From positions 1,126,180 to 1,190,179 of the forward strand of contig QVOM02000091.1 in NCBI GenBank assembly GCA_003586115.2: 64,000 nt of DNA, given 5' to 3'. The notes below the pieces were generated by a model. The model was not told where the DNA came from and did no database searches. It worked only from the letters and a program-made list of their open reading frames with translations. Both the position numbers and the translations under genes were made by a program. This stretch comes from Salvator merianae. Taxonomy: Eukaryota > Chordata > Lepidosauria > Squamata > Teiidae. Shown piece by piece: positions 1 to 11,985 of the stretch. Numbering within the stretch: the first letter of the stretch is position 1; every line of letters starts with the position of its first letter.

Positions 1-540
1 CCGGTATGTATTAATGTCTGCCAGCTGAAGCTCCTGTTGGTCAAGCAAAGATATCTTTCTTCACACAAACAGTTTTACTAATTCCATGTGCACAGAAGAG
101 AAGACAGGAATTCAACAACCGGTTTCGGTGGGTAGAACTGGGGTTGTATGCACATGTCAGCTGGAGCATGTCTCTGTCCCACTGCTGTTGTTGCAGCCAT
201 AATGGCTTTGGCAAAACGAATGCATTCACTGAGCTACCAAACATCTCACGATCTCCAGTTTTTATTTATCAAGTGTGTTAACTAGAAGCAGGCAGAAATG
301 CATTCCCATCTAATTAGATGACCCTCAAAGCAATGGTCTGTTTTGTCTACATGGCCAGGATCTAGCCAGCAACATGCATGCATGCATGACTCAAAATAAA
401 CCTGGGACAGAAAGGAAGAGAGCTTGGCCATTTCCGTATTTACCGTAAGAACCTTAGCCAATAAGACTGGGCCATCCTGGAGCAGTTCCAGCAGCAGGGG
501 CAACACCACTATCTGGAACATGCCTGCTGCACTCAGGACA
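1..540. other. Intergenic DNA, nothing recognised
   Basis: There is no gene, RNA gene or clear repeat here. The short open frames on the minus strand have no recognisable domain and no splice context. Confidence 0.5.
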
Positions 541-800
541 GTACAATCTTTGGAGCCAGTTTCTGGGTTCTCCAGTGCTTAGGAATTAAGGTTCCTAGCC
601 TCGAAGTCCTAGGGGGACGCATTTCAGTGCTGCAACTTTGTGTGCGGCTGAAATGGGTCCCCCTGCTAAAATGGCCATGTGCTCTTCTGCTAGACTGTCG
701 GTGGATCTGTAAAAATAGGTCCACTGGTATCATGGTCTAAGTGGCCGTTTTGGGCACCTAGACTGGACTACGCTGCATCCAATGTGGACAAAGCGTGCTA
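541..800. mobile_element. Palindromic DNA-transposon remnant, family F
   Basis: The centre has two inverted copies of an aaatgggtcccc motif (the first as ggggacgcatttcag, the second as gctgaaatgggtccccc) flanking about 20 bases, with outer arms that partly pair. The same layout recurs at 3836, 5128, 14030, 24580 and 52927, so this is one dispersed non-autonomous family. It has no coding capacity and its ends are diffuse. Confidence 0.5.
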
Positions 801-1138
801 GTAGGGTGCATGCAGAAGCAAGGTTTCTGGACCCCTTGCTGTCCCAGACAAGAGGTAAACACAGAAAAAGCTCTTGAATGCTCAGGAAACTGCCAGGTTC
901 CCTGTTCCCTGTCTCAAAGAATATACCAGGAAATCAAGACCAGCTAAAGCTGCTTTTCCCAGAAAAGTTCTAGCCATCTTTAAGTTTTGATGGGCCTTCC
1001 CATAAAATGCCCTTAATGGGTCCATTTTCTCAGTGCTGTCTATTTGCTTCTCTCTCTCTTTGAGTCCAGGTTCTACCCCTCCCCTCCCCCTGTTTCTCTA
1101 TCACTATCACACAACATTAGAACCCGGGGGCTCTCTAT

Positions 1139-1588
1139 GGGCCTGTTCACACTTCCCATGCTGGAATGGGCTAATTAGCCCATTCTAGAGTGGAATAGAC
1201 CCCATCATGCAGATACCATCTGCACGATGTGGCTTAAAACGTACCTGAAGCTAGCTACCAATGTTCGCGGGTGCCTGATTGTGCTACGGGGAGGGGCCCA
1301 GTGTGCATGCATGATCCGCGTCACACATGCACACTGCAGGTCACTGGTGCGGCAACCATCCTTCACGCCTGCGATCGGGCACCAAAACGCTGGATGGGCG
1401 GAGCGTGCTCCATCCGGTGTCCCAGACCCGATCACGGCGTGATGGGCCTGACTGGGGCCTGCGTGAAGGGGTAGGACCCAGTGCCCATCATGTGTGGGTG
1501 ATTGTGAGATCACGCATGCATGATGGGTGGGTTGATTGCCCAGAAGATGGCCGCCGCTGCCATGGAGAAGGTAAGTGTGAATGAACCC
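1139..1588. mobile_element. Non-autonomous DNA transposon, family E (gggcctgttcacact ends)
   Basis: This element of about 450 bp starts gggcctgttcacactt and ends with the inverted form aagtgtgaatgaaccc. It is unusually rich in CpG and cgcatg-type motifs for this AT-rich region. The same ends recur at 21422, 40259, 45472 and 60347. It has no transposase, and the short ORFs inside it are incidental. Confidence 0.6.
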
Positions 1589-1764
1589 TCACCTGAAGCT
1601 CACTTTGAACTTCAGGTGAGGATTTGGACACCTATTTTCTTCACCAGTGGTAATAGCGATCGGTAGCAGATGAGGTTTGCTGCCAGTTGCTGCGGCCGTC
1701 TTCTGGTGCAAACACACTTGACTAGCAAGCATGCCTCATGCTTGTTACTGTCAAGTGCGAAAAG

Positions 1765-2153
1765 GCCCTATGAAGCTGTCAGGAAGGAGAGTTAGGACCA
1801 AGAAGGAAAAGTACTTTTTCACTCAGAGAGTCAACAGTCTATGGAATTTAGTACCAGAAGAGGTGGTGATAGCAACCAGCCTGGATGATTTTAAGAAAGG
1901 GTTAGGCAAATTCATGAAGGATAGGTATATTAATGGCTACTAGAATGGATGCCTAGGTTCTGCCCTCCAGGTTGGAGGGTCAGGCAGGATGCCTCTAAAG
2001 GCCATTTGCAGGGAGTCAAGAGCAGGTGAAGCTTTTGCCTTTGTCTTCTGCTTGAGAAGCCCAGAAACAATTGATGGACCACTGTGTGAGACAGGATGTT
2101 GGGCTAGATGGGCTGTGGCCCAATCCAGCAGGGCTCCTCTTATGTTCCTTTAA
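1765..2153 (+). mobile_element. CR1 LINE 3' fragment
   Basis: The sequence runs from a degraded stretch encoding the end of ORF2 (translation near LWNLVPEEVV) to the typical CR1 3' end, where ctagatgggc and atccagcagggctcctctta are followed by tgttcc. It aligns by eye with copies at 20750-21128, 30869-31163 and 48385-48965. It is 5'-truncated, as is usual for CR1. Confidence 0.85.
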
Positions 2154-2159
2154 AAATAT

Positions 2160-3835
2160 ACGATAGCCATCCTTTATCACAAGATTCCACAGCAATCAGT
2201 TACACATCTGTATCCCAGAGTTTTTCAATGCTTCAGACGGAGGGTGCCTCCAGTGTGCAAGGGAAAAGCCAGATATAAACCTGAAAACAGGTTTGCCCCT
2301 CCTCATGGCCCACCAGAATCCTGGGAGCTCCCTTGGCACAGATTCTTTTACCAGGGCTTCTGGTAAGGTCCGTTACCATCGTTACCTCGCTGGGGATTTC
2401 TGGAAACTCTCTGCACACACGCCCCTTTTTGTTTTTTTCACACACTTTTGCAACTCCCATAAGTTCACAGTGAACTAATGCCTCACCAGATATCCCAGTA
2501 AGGGTGCCTCCAGACAGTGAGAAGAAATTATGGGATCTTGTTTAGATCCTGCAATTGCCTCTCACCACTCCTGTGAAACAGTAGGAAGCAAACCCAGGCT
2601 TTTACCTCATCTGTTGCTCCTCGCACAACTGCTGCTGTTGCAAAAGTACCAGGATGTAGGAAGCACCTGCCCACTTCCCTTTTATTCATGCGCTTCCTAC
2701 ATCTGCATACTTTCGCGAGAGCCGTGATTCCATGAGGAAATGACAAACAAGGTAAGAATCCATCATGATGGAAAACATGATGTCAGAGCTGGATTATCCA
2801 TGATGCCTACACAGCGCATTTTCAGTGGACTATCCTGGGAGTATATCAGTGTAGGGGCTGATCTGGACCTGCACCGCTGTGCAGACAACACTGTTCCAGA
2901 CCACACCTTACCGCAATCCCAACCAGAGAGCTGGTCCAAACACACTGGGCCAGATCATGACAAGGCAAGAACAGAAAGGCCCTTAGACTGCGCTATTAAG
3001 ACTTCCAGCCGGGACATGGATTTCTTTGAACACTGTCTTATGGAAGAGCAGGTAGAGTATTTTTAAAAGCCTCATTTCACATAGATGACACGTTTCGGGA
3101 ACAAGCGACGCCCAAAGCCTTTTGCCTTGAATTGCTCACATTATGTGAGTAATGGTACCTCCGTGTTCCTCTTTTCACATGGATGCATTCAAATGTGTGA
3201 TTAGCTTGTAGTCAGAAGTAATCAAATCCAAGGAGAAAAAGGCGTCATGAGCTTGTTCTGCATGTGTAAATGGACCCTCAGAGATGTTCTTTTCCTTCCG
3301 GTAATGTTTTGATGGACGTGTCCTTTTTCTCTCTCTCTGCAGAGTGGAGAGATGGAGGTCCACAACCCGCTCTTCGATACTTCTACACTCCACCGAGGTC
3401 CTCCTTAAGCGCCCCCTCTTTCTCCTTCTCCTTCTCCCTTGCCCACATGGTTCTATATGATTCTGATCCACCAAATCTTCCTTTCCCTGACCCATCAGGT
3501 GCCGCTTGTGTTTTCACTTCTCACTGCTTCCTGCTCCATCAAATTCTGGGCACTTGTTCCTAATCATAGCTTAATGGTTTAAAATAGGAAAAGCATCTAT
3601 TTGTTTTTTTTTGTTTTTTTTAAAGGTGAATCTCTTTCTAATTAACATTTTCCTATCAATTAGTTGGCATCCCTGGAGCTTCTATTTTTTTTGATAGAAC
3701 CCCCTTTTCCAGCTCAGCCAGTTCATCGGTTCTCCCATCTGAAAGTGCTTCCTGTGCCTGAGTCCTTTCTGCTCTTGCTGGGTCTCTCTTTTGCTCGTTA
3801 GTGAGGAATATGGGAGTCCCTGTCCACCACTAGTA
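2160..3835. other. Intergenic DNA, nothing recognised
   Basis: AT-balanced sequence with two short pyrimidine-rich stretches (3320-3450) and oligo-T runs (3600-3690). No gene or repeat family is identified. Confidence 0.4.
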
Positions 3836-4224
3836 TGTTCCATCTACACAGGATAGAGCATGATCCGGATCAGGAGGCCCCAATCTGCATCACCGGTTAA
3901 CCTGATTGGTCTACCGGCACACTAATGGGCCTTAATCTGGAAGGATGCAGAAGGTTGCACACCTCTGTGTTCCAGATTAACATGGGGGACCCATTTCAGC
4001 AGTGCACCAAATTGTGCTGCCAAAATGGGTCCCCTAGGGGCTCCAAGACCGGGAACTATAGTTCCTGGCTGTTGGAGCTTCAGAGCTGGCACGGGTGCTG
4101 GGCTGGAAAGGCTGTTGCCATGGAGACGGTGTCATTTCAGCCCAGAGCAATCCATCCCAGCCTTGGGACGGATCACTCTTTCCCGCCCTACTGTTCCAGA
4201 TCTGCACAGGCAAGTGCACAAAGG
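3836..4224. mobile_element. Palindromic DNA transposon, family F
   Basis: The core gggggacccatttcagcagt is mirrored by gccaaaatgggtccccta about 20 bases later. The right end caagtgcacaaagg is the inverse of the left end of the copy at 52927. It is non-coding, and a separate hAT-like element (4233-4345) sits 8 bases beyond its right end. Confidence 0.55.
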
Positions 4225-4232
4225 TTCTAAGG

Positions 4233-4345
4233 CAGTGGTTCTCAAACTTGGGAGTCCAGATGTTGTTTGCCTACAGTGGTCAAGACAAGGAATGATTAGA
4301 TTTGTAGTTTAGTAATATTTGGAGGGCCAGAATTGAGAGCCACTG
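4233..4345. mobile_element. hAT-like MITE with 8-bp target duplication
   Basis: The ends cagtggttctcaaact and agaattgagagccactg are inverted repeats. The flanks are ttctaagg on the left and gtctaagg on the right, matching at 7 of 8 bases, which fits an aged 8-bp hAT target-site duplication. Its interior resembles the widespread amniote MITE containing a gatgttgt / tttgtagttta pair. Confidence 0.65.
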
Positions 4346-4349
4346 GTCT

Positions 4350-5127
4350 AAGGACCAGGTGGCACAAAAAAGTACCAGACCAGTATAGAATGCTGACATT
4401 TTCTTGAAATCTGGGCCAGCAGACATGCAATGGTTTCTTCAGTACTGTGCTGGAAGCATCTTACAGGAACTGACTGTGGCCTGCCCCTTTCCTTTTCGTG
4501 GTGAGCACCCAGAAGTTGTTCAACACGGGGCTGAAGGAGCCCTGACAGATGCACAGGTGTATGACAAGATGCCAGTCCAAGTGTGAAATATCCTGTCCTA
4601 TCAAAACCTTGAGTTTTTACAGCACTAGGCCAACAGAGCCCCAATACGTTGGCAGGGCTGACTGCTGGTCTCACCACAATGCATGCATCTGGAGAAAGCC
4701 CCAATAAGTAGGCAGCAAATCCTCACACATATGTGCCTCCACTAGAAGACCTCCATAGGTACTGTGATGCTGTACCGTGAGTAGAAGCTGTCTTCCCATA
4801 TGCAGTCAACTTGTACATAATATGGGGATGAAGGGTGTTTTCAGACTGACCCTGTGAATTGTGTTCTGGGCATCCCATTTTATTTTGCTTTCTTGGTCGT
4901 TCAGAGGGCACAGCTATGGTTTAGTAAATGTCCCCTTTCTCTTCCATCAAAGTTCCATAAAACTCATAAGTGAGAAAAAAAGGAATTAGTTGCCCTTTTC
5001 ACAATGAGCTGTAGTAGTAAATGTGTCGCAGAAAATGCCAGAAGTGTTGACATCTGTGTGTTTCTCATAGTAACGGCCTGGTTGAATGCCAGTGAGCTAA
5101 ACAGGAGCAAAGAAAATTCTGTCCGTT
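4350..5127. other. Intergenic DNA, nothing recognised
   Basis: There is no recognisable gene or repeat here. The minus-strand 118-codon open frame (4348-4704) has no domain signature. Confidence 0.4.
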
Positions 5128-5500
5128 TACACACTTAACTGCAGTGGACCACTGTAGTGGGATGGGATCAGCTGGAGTGGTCCAGTGCCAAAACCGTCCA
5201 CATTTAGATGACTATTCTGGGACAACTGCCGCATTGGTCCAGAAGCTCATATGAGCTTCAGAACTAGCCTCTGCAACCTCCTATGGGCAGGAACTATTGT
5301 CCCTGGCCTCAGAGCCCCCAGGGGACCCAATTTCGTCGGACCAATTTGGTGCTCCACTGAAATGGGTCCCCTGCTAAACTACAACATGGAGGCATGTGTG
5401 GCCCGGTTTAGCAACTGCTGACCTTTTAAAAAAGGTCTTCCAGTGTACCAGTCTAGGCAGCCATTTTGGGCCACCTAGTTTGGTCTATGCTCCATCCTCT
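5128..5500. mobile_element. Palindromic DNA-transposon remnant, family F
   Basis: A ggggacccaatttcg / tgaaatgggtcccctg inverted core with long imperfect arms, laid out as in the copies at 541 and 3836. Its ends are eroded. Confidence 0.5.
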
Positions 5501-6299
5501 GTCTCCATCTTTCTTGTTGCAATAGATTTCTTGGCCTTGTTGCAATGGCTGCATGCATCTTTAATAACAAAACAGAGCTGCATGCCTTCCCAGTCCATGC
5601 AACCAGTTGTCTGCCTTCATCTTCATCCTGAACGGTGGCCATGGGCCTGTCTATAGAATTTAGGACTTAGTTTTCCTTACGCATCCCGACGTGATGTACA
5701 GTATTAAAGTAGTGCAATTGATAGAACTTAAAGCAACAGCATCAAAATCACTGTAACTGTTAAATGTACCAACAGGTGGCATTGATTCAAAGAAAGGGAA
5801 AATTAGATCTGGACTATAAAACCCATATGGAGAAGTTGGCTGGTGGGTTTCCACAAAGAGGCTCTTTTTATCGCTGTTGCCCTGAAAGCTCTTAAATGCT
5901 GACAATATGGATGGTGGAATTCTACCTTCAAGCCGTTTTCCCTATCTCTACGTGCATGCCAACATGGCCGAACAAGTGCCTGTCGGTCAGTGATGTGGAA
6001 TCTGCACAAAGAAGAAGCTTGGTGGTTTTCCTTCTGCCACCCGATACTTGCAGCTAAGCCTTATTCATGCCATTTCCACATCCTCCTTTTTTGGGCTGTT
6101 GGTGCAGCAGAAGCCACATGTGGACACACCTCCACGCAGTGTATCCAAAACAGGAATACTGTATATGCGTTGTCAATGAAATACTGACTCACTGCTCATA
6201 GCTGTCTTGCAAGAATGCCATTTGTTCACAGATTCTCTCTTTTTCTGCACTGTAGCCACAACCAGTGTGGCTTGTGCGACAATAGACTACCAGCATTGG
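5501..6299. other. Intergenic DNA, nothing recognised
   Basis: I saw no gene, RNA gene or repeat family in this interval. Confidence 0.4.
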
Positions 6300-6302
6300 T
6301 TA

Positions 6303-6692
6303 TTGTTGGGTACCATCAAGTCGTGCCTGGCTCCTGGTTGATTGCACGGGCACCTCTATGCAGTTTTCTAGGCAGAGATACAGAAGTGGTTTGCCTTTGC
6401 CTACTTCCAGGGAGAGGCTGGGGATCAAACTGGCAACCCTCTGCTTTCCAGGCAGTTTGTTCTACCATTGAGCTACTGCCCCTCCAAAACTGGGTACCTT
6501 CATGGTCACCTCTGTGAGGTTCTCTTGACAGAAATACAAAAGTGGTTTGCCATTGCCTACTTCTGGGGAGAGACTGGGGATTGAACTGGCAGTCCTATGC
6601 TCTCCAGGCAGTTTGCTCTACCACTGGGCTACAGCGAATCCCTGACTCCATAGGCACTTGTACGCAGTTTTCTTGGCAGAGATACAGAAGTC
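6303..6692 (-). mobile_element. Tandem tRNA-derived SINE, three units (minus strand)
   Basis: Two complete heads and one partial unit lie head to tail on the minus strand: about 6303-6486, 6487-6640 and 6641-6692. Each has a tRNA-like head (reverse of gctcagtggtagagc) and a body containing the reverse of gcaatggcaaaccacttctg. Only the 6303 unit has the terminal tail (tgttgggtaccatcaag, the 3' end in reverse). The two heads are about 157 bp apart. See similar arrays at 29681, 32595 and 43850. Confidence 0.8.
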
Positions 6693-6789
6693 ACACACAG
6701 GAATCGTACATATTTCATATAGATCCTTTCAGAAATAATTGCAAATATCCTCTAAAGTATTTTGCATCATTTTTTAAATTTACTATTTG

Positions 6790-7110
6790 AATTTATAACC
6801 TGACATACAGCCCAGAGTCTCAAGAGTGGATAATGAATTATTACAAGTAGATAAAATCCAATTTATAAACCAATAAAATCAATGATATAAACACAGTAAA
6901 ATATTAATAGCAAATATAACCTAAGTGCTACACAGCAATGTACAGAAAAGACTTTTTAAGGACCAAAACCCAGAATGAAAAGGTACACCTTAACCAGGCA
7001 CCGGAAGATGTTCAATGATGTTCCTCAGAGGAAAGGCCATTCTATAACCTGGGGGACACCACGGAGAAGGTCCTGTCATGTACTGCCACTCCTTAAAGCT
7101 TAGAGAATGC
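6790..7110 (-). mobile_element. L2-like LINE 3' end (minus strand)
   Basis: The stretch with aacctgggggacaccacgg, preceded by A/T-rich 3'UTR sequence, matches by eye the layout at 9685-10110, where the same segment encodes the end of an L2-type ORF2. It is strongly decayed. Confidence 0.5.
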
Positions 7111-7214
7111 TGGCACTGTGAGGATGGCCTCCCCTCCTGATCTTCATACCAGGCAAGTCAATATGGGAGGAGGCACGCCTTCAGATGGTTCCTGTTTTTC
7201 AAATGCCAGCACTA

Positions 7215-7490
7215 AGACAAAGGGCCTTTTTGCACTGATATGCAGTCCAGATTACTGCACCCCACAGTCCTCTTCAGGACCTTTTCTGTTTGCACATTAC
7301 TGCAGTTTAGAGAAGCCCCAACTCCAGTTAGAAGATTTTGTCTGTCCCAGATGGAGCATGATCCAGTTCAGAAAGCTCTGTCGGTGTAATACGGGGATCA
7401 CAGATGATTCCATGTTCCGGTTTACCAGGGGACTCATTCTGACAGCGTACCACTGAAATGGGTCCTCTGATTAAGAGTCCCTGCAGAAAG
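7215..7490. mobile_element. Palindromic DNA-transposon remnant, family F-like
   Basis: It starts near gggcctttttgcactga and contains tgaaatgggtcctctg, as in the family at 24580. The arms are diverged and its membership is tentative. Confidence 0.35.
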
Positions 7491-7499
7491 GGCCTCTGT

Positions 7500-8770
7500 T
7501 TATTTAGGAGTTCCAGACACACTTTGGCTAGTGCTCCTATTATGCAAAGAGTAGCATATCATGGTCCACACGTGTGTCAGGATCAATGTCCCATGGGTCA
7601 ATTTTACATACTGCATTTTTGTGCATATCACAAACTAATATACAATGTGCAAAAATGCTGCAGCTACATTTACCTACAACTTCAACTTTCTATAGGGTAG
7701 AACACTACTATCTCTATCTTTTGCTCTGATTCTGCAAGGACTTGTCTCCTGTGATCTTTACAACCTACCCCTCAAAGCTTGGCTCATCAATTGAAACATT
7801 ACGTGTAGGGCACAAAGCTAGACCGCTTTGCCATACGAGGGTGCATGTATGTGTCTCTGTGCGAATACTCCAGTGTTGAGTAATCTCTCTGCTATCCCTC
7901 CTAGTTGTTAGCAATATTTGGGTACGTAAGGAGAGGAATTCAAGTCATCTCTGGCACAAAACATTCCAAATACATCCCATCCGGTGATGAAGGTGTGGCA
8001 GGATTTGCACAATGGTGGTTCCTGCCTCTACAAGAGCTGAAGCAAGAGGAAAGCATGCCGTTTACACACTCCCTTCCTCCCGGCCGTGGAGGTGTCACAG
8101 CCAGGGAACTTTAATTCCCTGGCTTTGATGTTTCTGGCTGGGACTATTTCAGAAAACACAGGAAATGGCCCCGGAAGTCAGTCATTTTCAGTGCTTTCTG
8201 AAGTGGGGTAATGCTTATTGCCCTAAAAGTGCTGTAAGGTATGTCCTCTGCACCTTTGGTGGTGGAGTGGCCGGCAGAAGAGCGGGAGAAAGGGCTGTCA
8301 TTTCTTTCTCCCAATCTCTTCTAAAATGCTGTCGACATTATGCCTGGTGGGGTGGGAGGGTCTTGATGGGTGCAGAGAGAGACCTACAATCAACACCTTT
8401 CAAACGTCCCCTTGGTTACTTTTCAGCAGCATGCAGATCCTGCTTCAGAAGATGCTGGACTCCAGCCACCAGCATCCCTGACTGCTTTCTCTGCTGGGTG
8501 AAGGAAGGTGACACATTCTGACCTCATCTGAGGGCTAAAGGCTCTCCATCTCTGAAGTCCATGGACACCGTACAGCACACAAAGTGTCTCTGCACACAGC
8601 GGCTTCGAGCTACGATCGCACGTTGCTAAACAACAAAGCCTTCCTTCTAAATCCTGGAGTCCGTGGAATCGGCGGAAAGCAAGTCATCAACAGCATGCGC
8701 AAATACAAAAGCATATTAAATGTTAAAATATAAAAAAAAATCGAATCATCCTTAGACATGGGTGACTCAA
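7500..8770. other. Intergenic DNA, nothing recognised
   Basis: Unassigned DNA apart from a small hairpin near 8099-8122 (cagggaa / ttccctg). The 118-codon plus-strand frame (8165-8521) has no recognisable domain. Confidence 0.4.
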
Positions 8771-8931
8771 GGCCCTTTCTGCACTGGGCCTTATTCTGGA
8801 TTATATCCCGGAATAGGGACCTGCCTTTTGCATGCTACTGCAGACTACAGCAGGCTCAGGGCAGTAGCATGCGGACGGCAGGCTCCTATTCCGGGGTATA
8901 ATCCTGTTTTAAAGCTCAGTGCAGGAAGGAC
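8771..8931. mobile_element. Palindromic MITE, family A
   Basis: A near-perfect hairpin of about 160 bp: the left arm begins ggccctttctgcactgggcc and the right arm ends as its inverse (slightly mutated, agtgcaggaaggac). Inner arms carry ttatatcccggaatagg and its inverse. Five sister copies lie at 18940, 24313, 35398, 42316 and 52273. Confidence 0.85.
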
Positions 8932-9684
8932 TTCAGTCATCCATCGTCCCCAGCCAGCCTGCTCAGTGGTCTAGACTAATGAGACCCAGAGTCCTGTATC
9001 ATACAGAAGCTGGCAAGCCGTTTGCTTCTGTGTTTGAGGATTTCACCTGTGAAATTTTGGAAGGAGTGGCTGGCCTGTTATGGGAAAGTGGGCATTGCCT
9101 CCCCCCCCCATAGCTCAGAGCATGGGCCATTCCCCTTTTAACTTTCATCAATGCTTCCATTCAAGGCAAACTAAAAGTGCATATTCAGTGGGGTCAGTTT
9201 TGATGTGAGCTTGCAAGAGCACTGTAGCCTTAAAAAAATCTCAACCTACCATGAGCTGCTCCTTTTAGCTGCCTTGCCCTCTATCCCACCATCCCACAAC
9301 AGGGGCCAGCCTTCACTGGTCAGACTTGATTGATTTTTGATTGACTGACTGGTTGATTGATTGATACCCTGCACATATCTCGTGGTTTGAGAGACTCAAT
9401 GCTGCTTCAACCGGTGCTGCTTGAACTGACTTTAGGATAGGAATGTCTTTGGGGGGAGCTACTTCCTCAGCTCTTTGACCACAGTGGGAGACCAACCATT
9501 GTCTGATGTTTAGACTGCCAGTGCACAGACAGGGTCTGGGATACTTTTTGCACCCTCAGTGCTGCCCTTAAGGCTTCAAAGCAGAGGCCCAGAAATGCCA
9601 CTTAGCCGGGATGGGCCCAGATGCTGCTGTCTGTCACTTCACTACCCAGCAATTGAGCTGGATCTCCAGTTCGTCAGATAGACC
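8932..9684. other. Intergenic DNA, nothing recognised
   Basis: Contains a C homopolymer (9102-9109) and a short degenerate ttgattga run (9326-9364). No gene is seen. Confidence 0.4.
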
Positions 9685-10110
9685 TCTATTATGTTTATTT
9701 GTTTGTTTATTTAAGAATTTATATGCTGCCCTTCACCAGAAGGTTCCAGGGCAGGTCACAACAATCAAAGACAAAAAATAAAATATAGAGAATATTCTTA
9801 AAATATATTGAAAATGTAACCCCCCTCCCTGGTAGGATAGTACTCAGAGGAAGCTGAACATCAAGACATATGTTTTAATTAGGCTCCTGGTGAATCTCCA
9901 GAGGAAGACTGTTCCAAAGTCTGGGGGCCACCACCGAAAAGGCCCTCTTGGGTGTCCCTGCCCCTTGCCCTTCTGAGAGAGGAGGAACTACAAGCAGGCC
10001 TTGTTTGATGAATATTAGAGGAAAAACTGGGTTTTCTTCAGACCTACTGTCTCCAGGCAGAATGGACCTTTGCACGTATCAGAAGCCACAGCTTTTAGAC
10101 ACCCATCCCT
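9685..10110 (-). mobile_element. L2-like LINE 3' end (minus strand)
   Basis: On the minus strand this encodes AFSVVAPRLWNSLPLEI, the conserved C-terminal motif of L2-type ORF2 proteins. It is followed by the 3'UTR with the usual transition into a tattta/aataaa-type tail (the plus strand reads atttgtttgtttatttaag). Related ends occur at 28480, 31641, 39725 and 50450. Confidence 0.75.
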
Positions 10111-11149
10111 ACAACCCAGAGCAATTCATCAGTATTTAAATAACATTCCCAGCCAAGTATGCCCCCAAGTCAAATTGTGCAAGATCAGGATGTCTTCAGC
10201 ACTTCCTATTGCCAACTGTAGGGGGCAGAAGGGAGACAAGCAGGAGTGAAGCAACCACTCTGTAGTTAGCTGCCACTTTTATTCCTGCCTCAGCAAATGA
10301 TTTCTGCTTCTTACTGGAGCAAAGGCAGGAACAGAGCCCACCAGGAAAACAGAAAAGGTGGCAGTTCCTGCATTCTTTTCAAACTACAGCTCTTCCGCAT
10401 CTTCAGTAGATCCCCTACTCTTTCTTCCTCCTTCCATTGCTTTTTTCCCCAGCCTCTGTTTCCTCTGCTTTAAACGTGACCATGTTCCCCTGATTGGTGT
10501 TAAACTTTGAATAAATTATGGAATGCATACGATCAGCAATGCCTGCTTCTCGGCCTGCAAATTTCTCACTCTGCAAATTTCAGAAATGGCATTTGTGTCA
10601 CTTTTCTAAAATTTTCAACTAATTGGGCAGGAAGTCCAATCTCTCTAGTAATCCAGGTATTTGGGAAGCTGACGTACATTGAGTTCTGGGCTATCAACCG
10701 AGATGCCTCAGTATTACCTACACTTAGTGACGCTTGCTCTGCGGGCCTTCAGGCAAGGAAAATGCCCAGAACAGTCAGAAACCGTGGGACATTCGGCATG
10801 CAAAGCAAAGCTCTAAGCTTCCTTCTCAGTGCCTCGCTGAAGGGTTTTAGTAGCCCGCTCTTTAACCAGCTCCTGCTCCAGCTCCACCTCCTATGCTTCT
10901 GGCAGTTCTGCAGTTTGATCTGCCAGTGAACAAGATAAGCTCAGTGTTTGCTGTTAAAGGAAAATAAGCAGTACAGTGCCTAAAATAAAAGAATAATAAA
11001 AAGAAGGTAATCCTCACATTTTGAATGGGACATCTTAAAGGAAGTTCAAGCCTATACTGAGATGTGGGGTGCAGGGCCTTTTATTTCTGCTGTACTTTAT
11101 TCAGTTTAAAATATTCTAATCAATTTAAAAGGGTAACTTGGGACTGGAG
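10111..11149. other. Intergenic DNA, nothing recognised
   Basis: Includes a 140-codon plus-strand frame (10507-10929) with no domain similarity that I can recognise. No repeat is identified. Confidence 0.4.
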
Positions 11150-11571
11150 TGATCTGGGTTTCGCTTTCTGTTTCTTATTGATTTTTAGGCTGTAAATTGC
11201 TTCAGGATCGTATGACAGGAAGCAGCACTGAAATATTTTACTAAATAAATACATGTAGAAGAGGGCTCGTACTGTCTCTCTTGTTAAAGCAGCAATTAAA
11301 TAAGCAGTATCAGTTGTTTTGCAGTCCTAAACAACTAAAGTGGAAATTGGTTGAAGAAGGCTGCCCTAAACACATATAAAGCAATCGAAAAAGGAAGCAA
11401 AGTTCTTGTACCTTTAATAGTCTGGCACGTTACCTTACCCAAATCAGTTTTTATTGCTGTTTAATATTCTGGTATTTTTAATTGATTTTAACCTTGTTTT
11501 AAAGTTGTGTTGTAAATTGCTTTGGAATTACTTAAGTGAGCAAGTGGTATAGAAATGTTTTAAATAGAAAT

Positions 11572-11572
<1 letters not shown>
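11150..11572 (+). mobile_element. Two L2-like LINE or SINE 3' tails
   Basis: Two tails of the form gctgtaaattgctt ... ttactaaataaata (about 11185-11255) and ttgtaaattgctttgg ... gttttaaatag (about 11505-11572) resemble the 3' ends of squamate L2-type elements, seen again at 44935 and 47520. The second leads directly into the GACA/GATA microsatellite, suggesting the microsatellite grew from the element's tail. Confidence 0.5.
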
Positions 11573-11604
<32 letters not shown>

Positions 11605-11985
11605 TAATGGATGAATGGATAGATAGAGAGAGAGTAGATAATGGCCAGATGGCTGGATGGATAGATAGGGTGATAGATAGACAGATAGATAGATAGATAG
11701 ATAAGGATGAATGGATAGATGAATGAATGGATAGATAGATAATGGCTGGCTGGTTGGCTGATAGATGGATAGATGGATGGATAGATAGATAGATAGATAG
11801 ATAAGGATGAATGGATAGATGAATGAATGGATAGATAGATAATGGCTGGCTGGTTGGCTGATAGATGGATAAGATGGATGGATAGATAGATAGATAGATA
11901 GATAATGAATAGATGGATGGATGGATGGATAGATAATGGATAGACTGATTAGATAGATAGATAGAATAGTAGATTGAACAATGGA
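11573..11985. repeat. GACA/GATA microsatellite with 100-bp higher-order repeat
   Basis: It begins with a (GACA)n run and continues as interspersed GATA, GATG and GGCT motifs. A segment starting ataaggatgaatggatagat occurs at 11701 and again at 11801, exactly 100 bp apart and nearly identical over most of that length, so the tract expanded by segmental duplication as well as by slippage. Confidence 0.9.

Noticed and set aside
10507..10929. 140-codon plus-strand frame
   Set aside because: No recognisable domain, no plausible splice partners, ordinary intergenic composition. Kept only as unassigned DNA.
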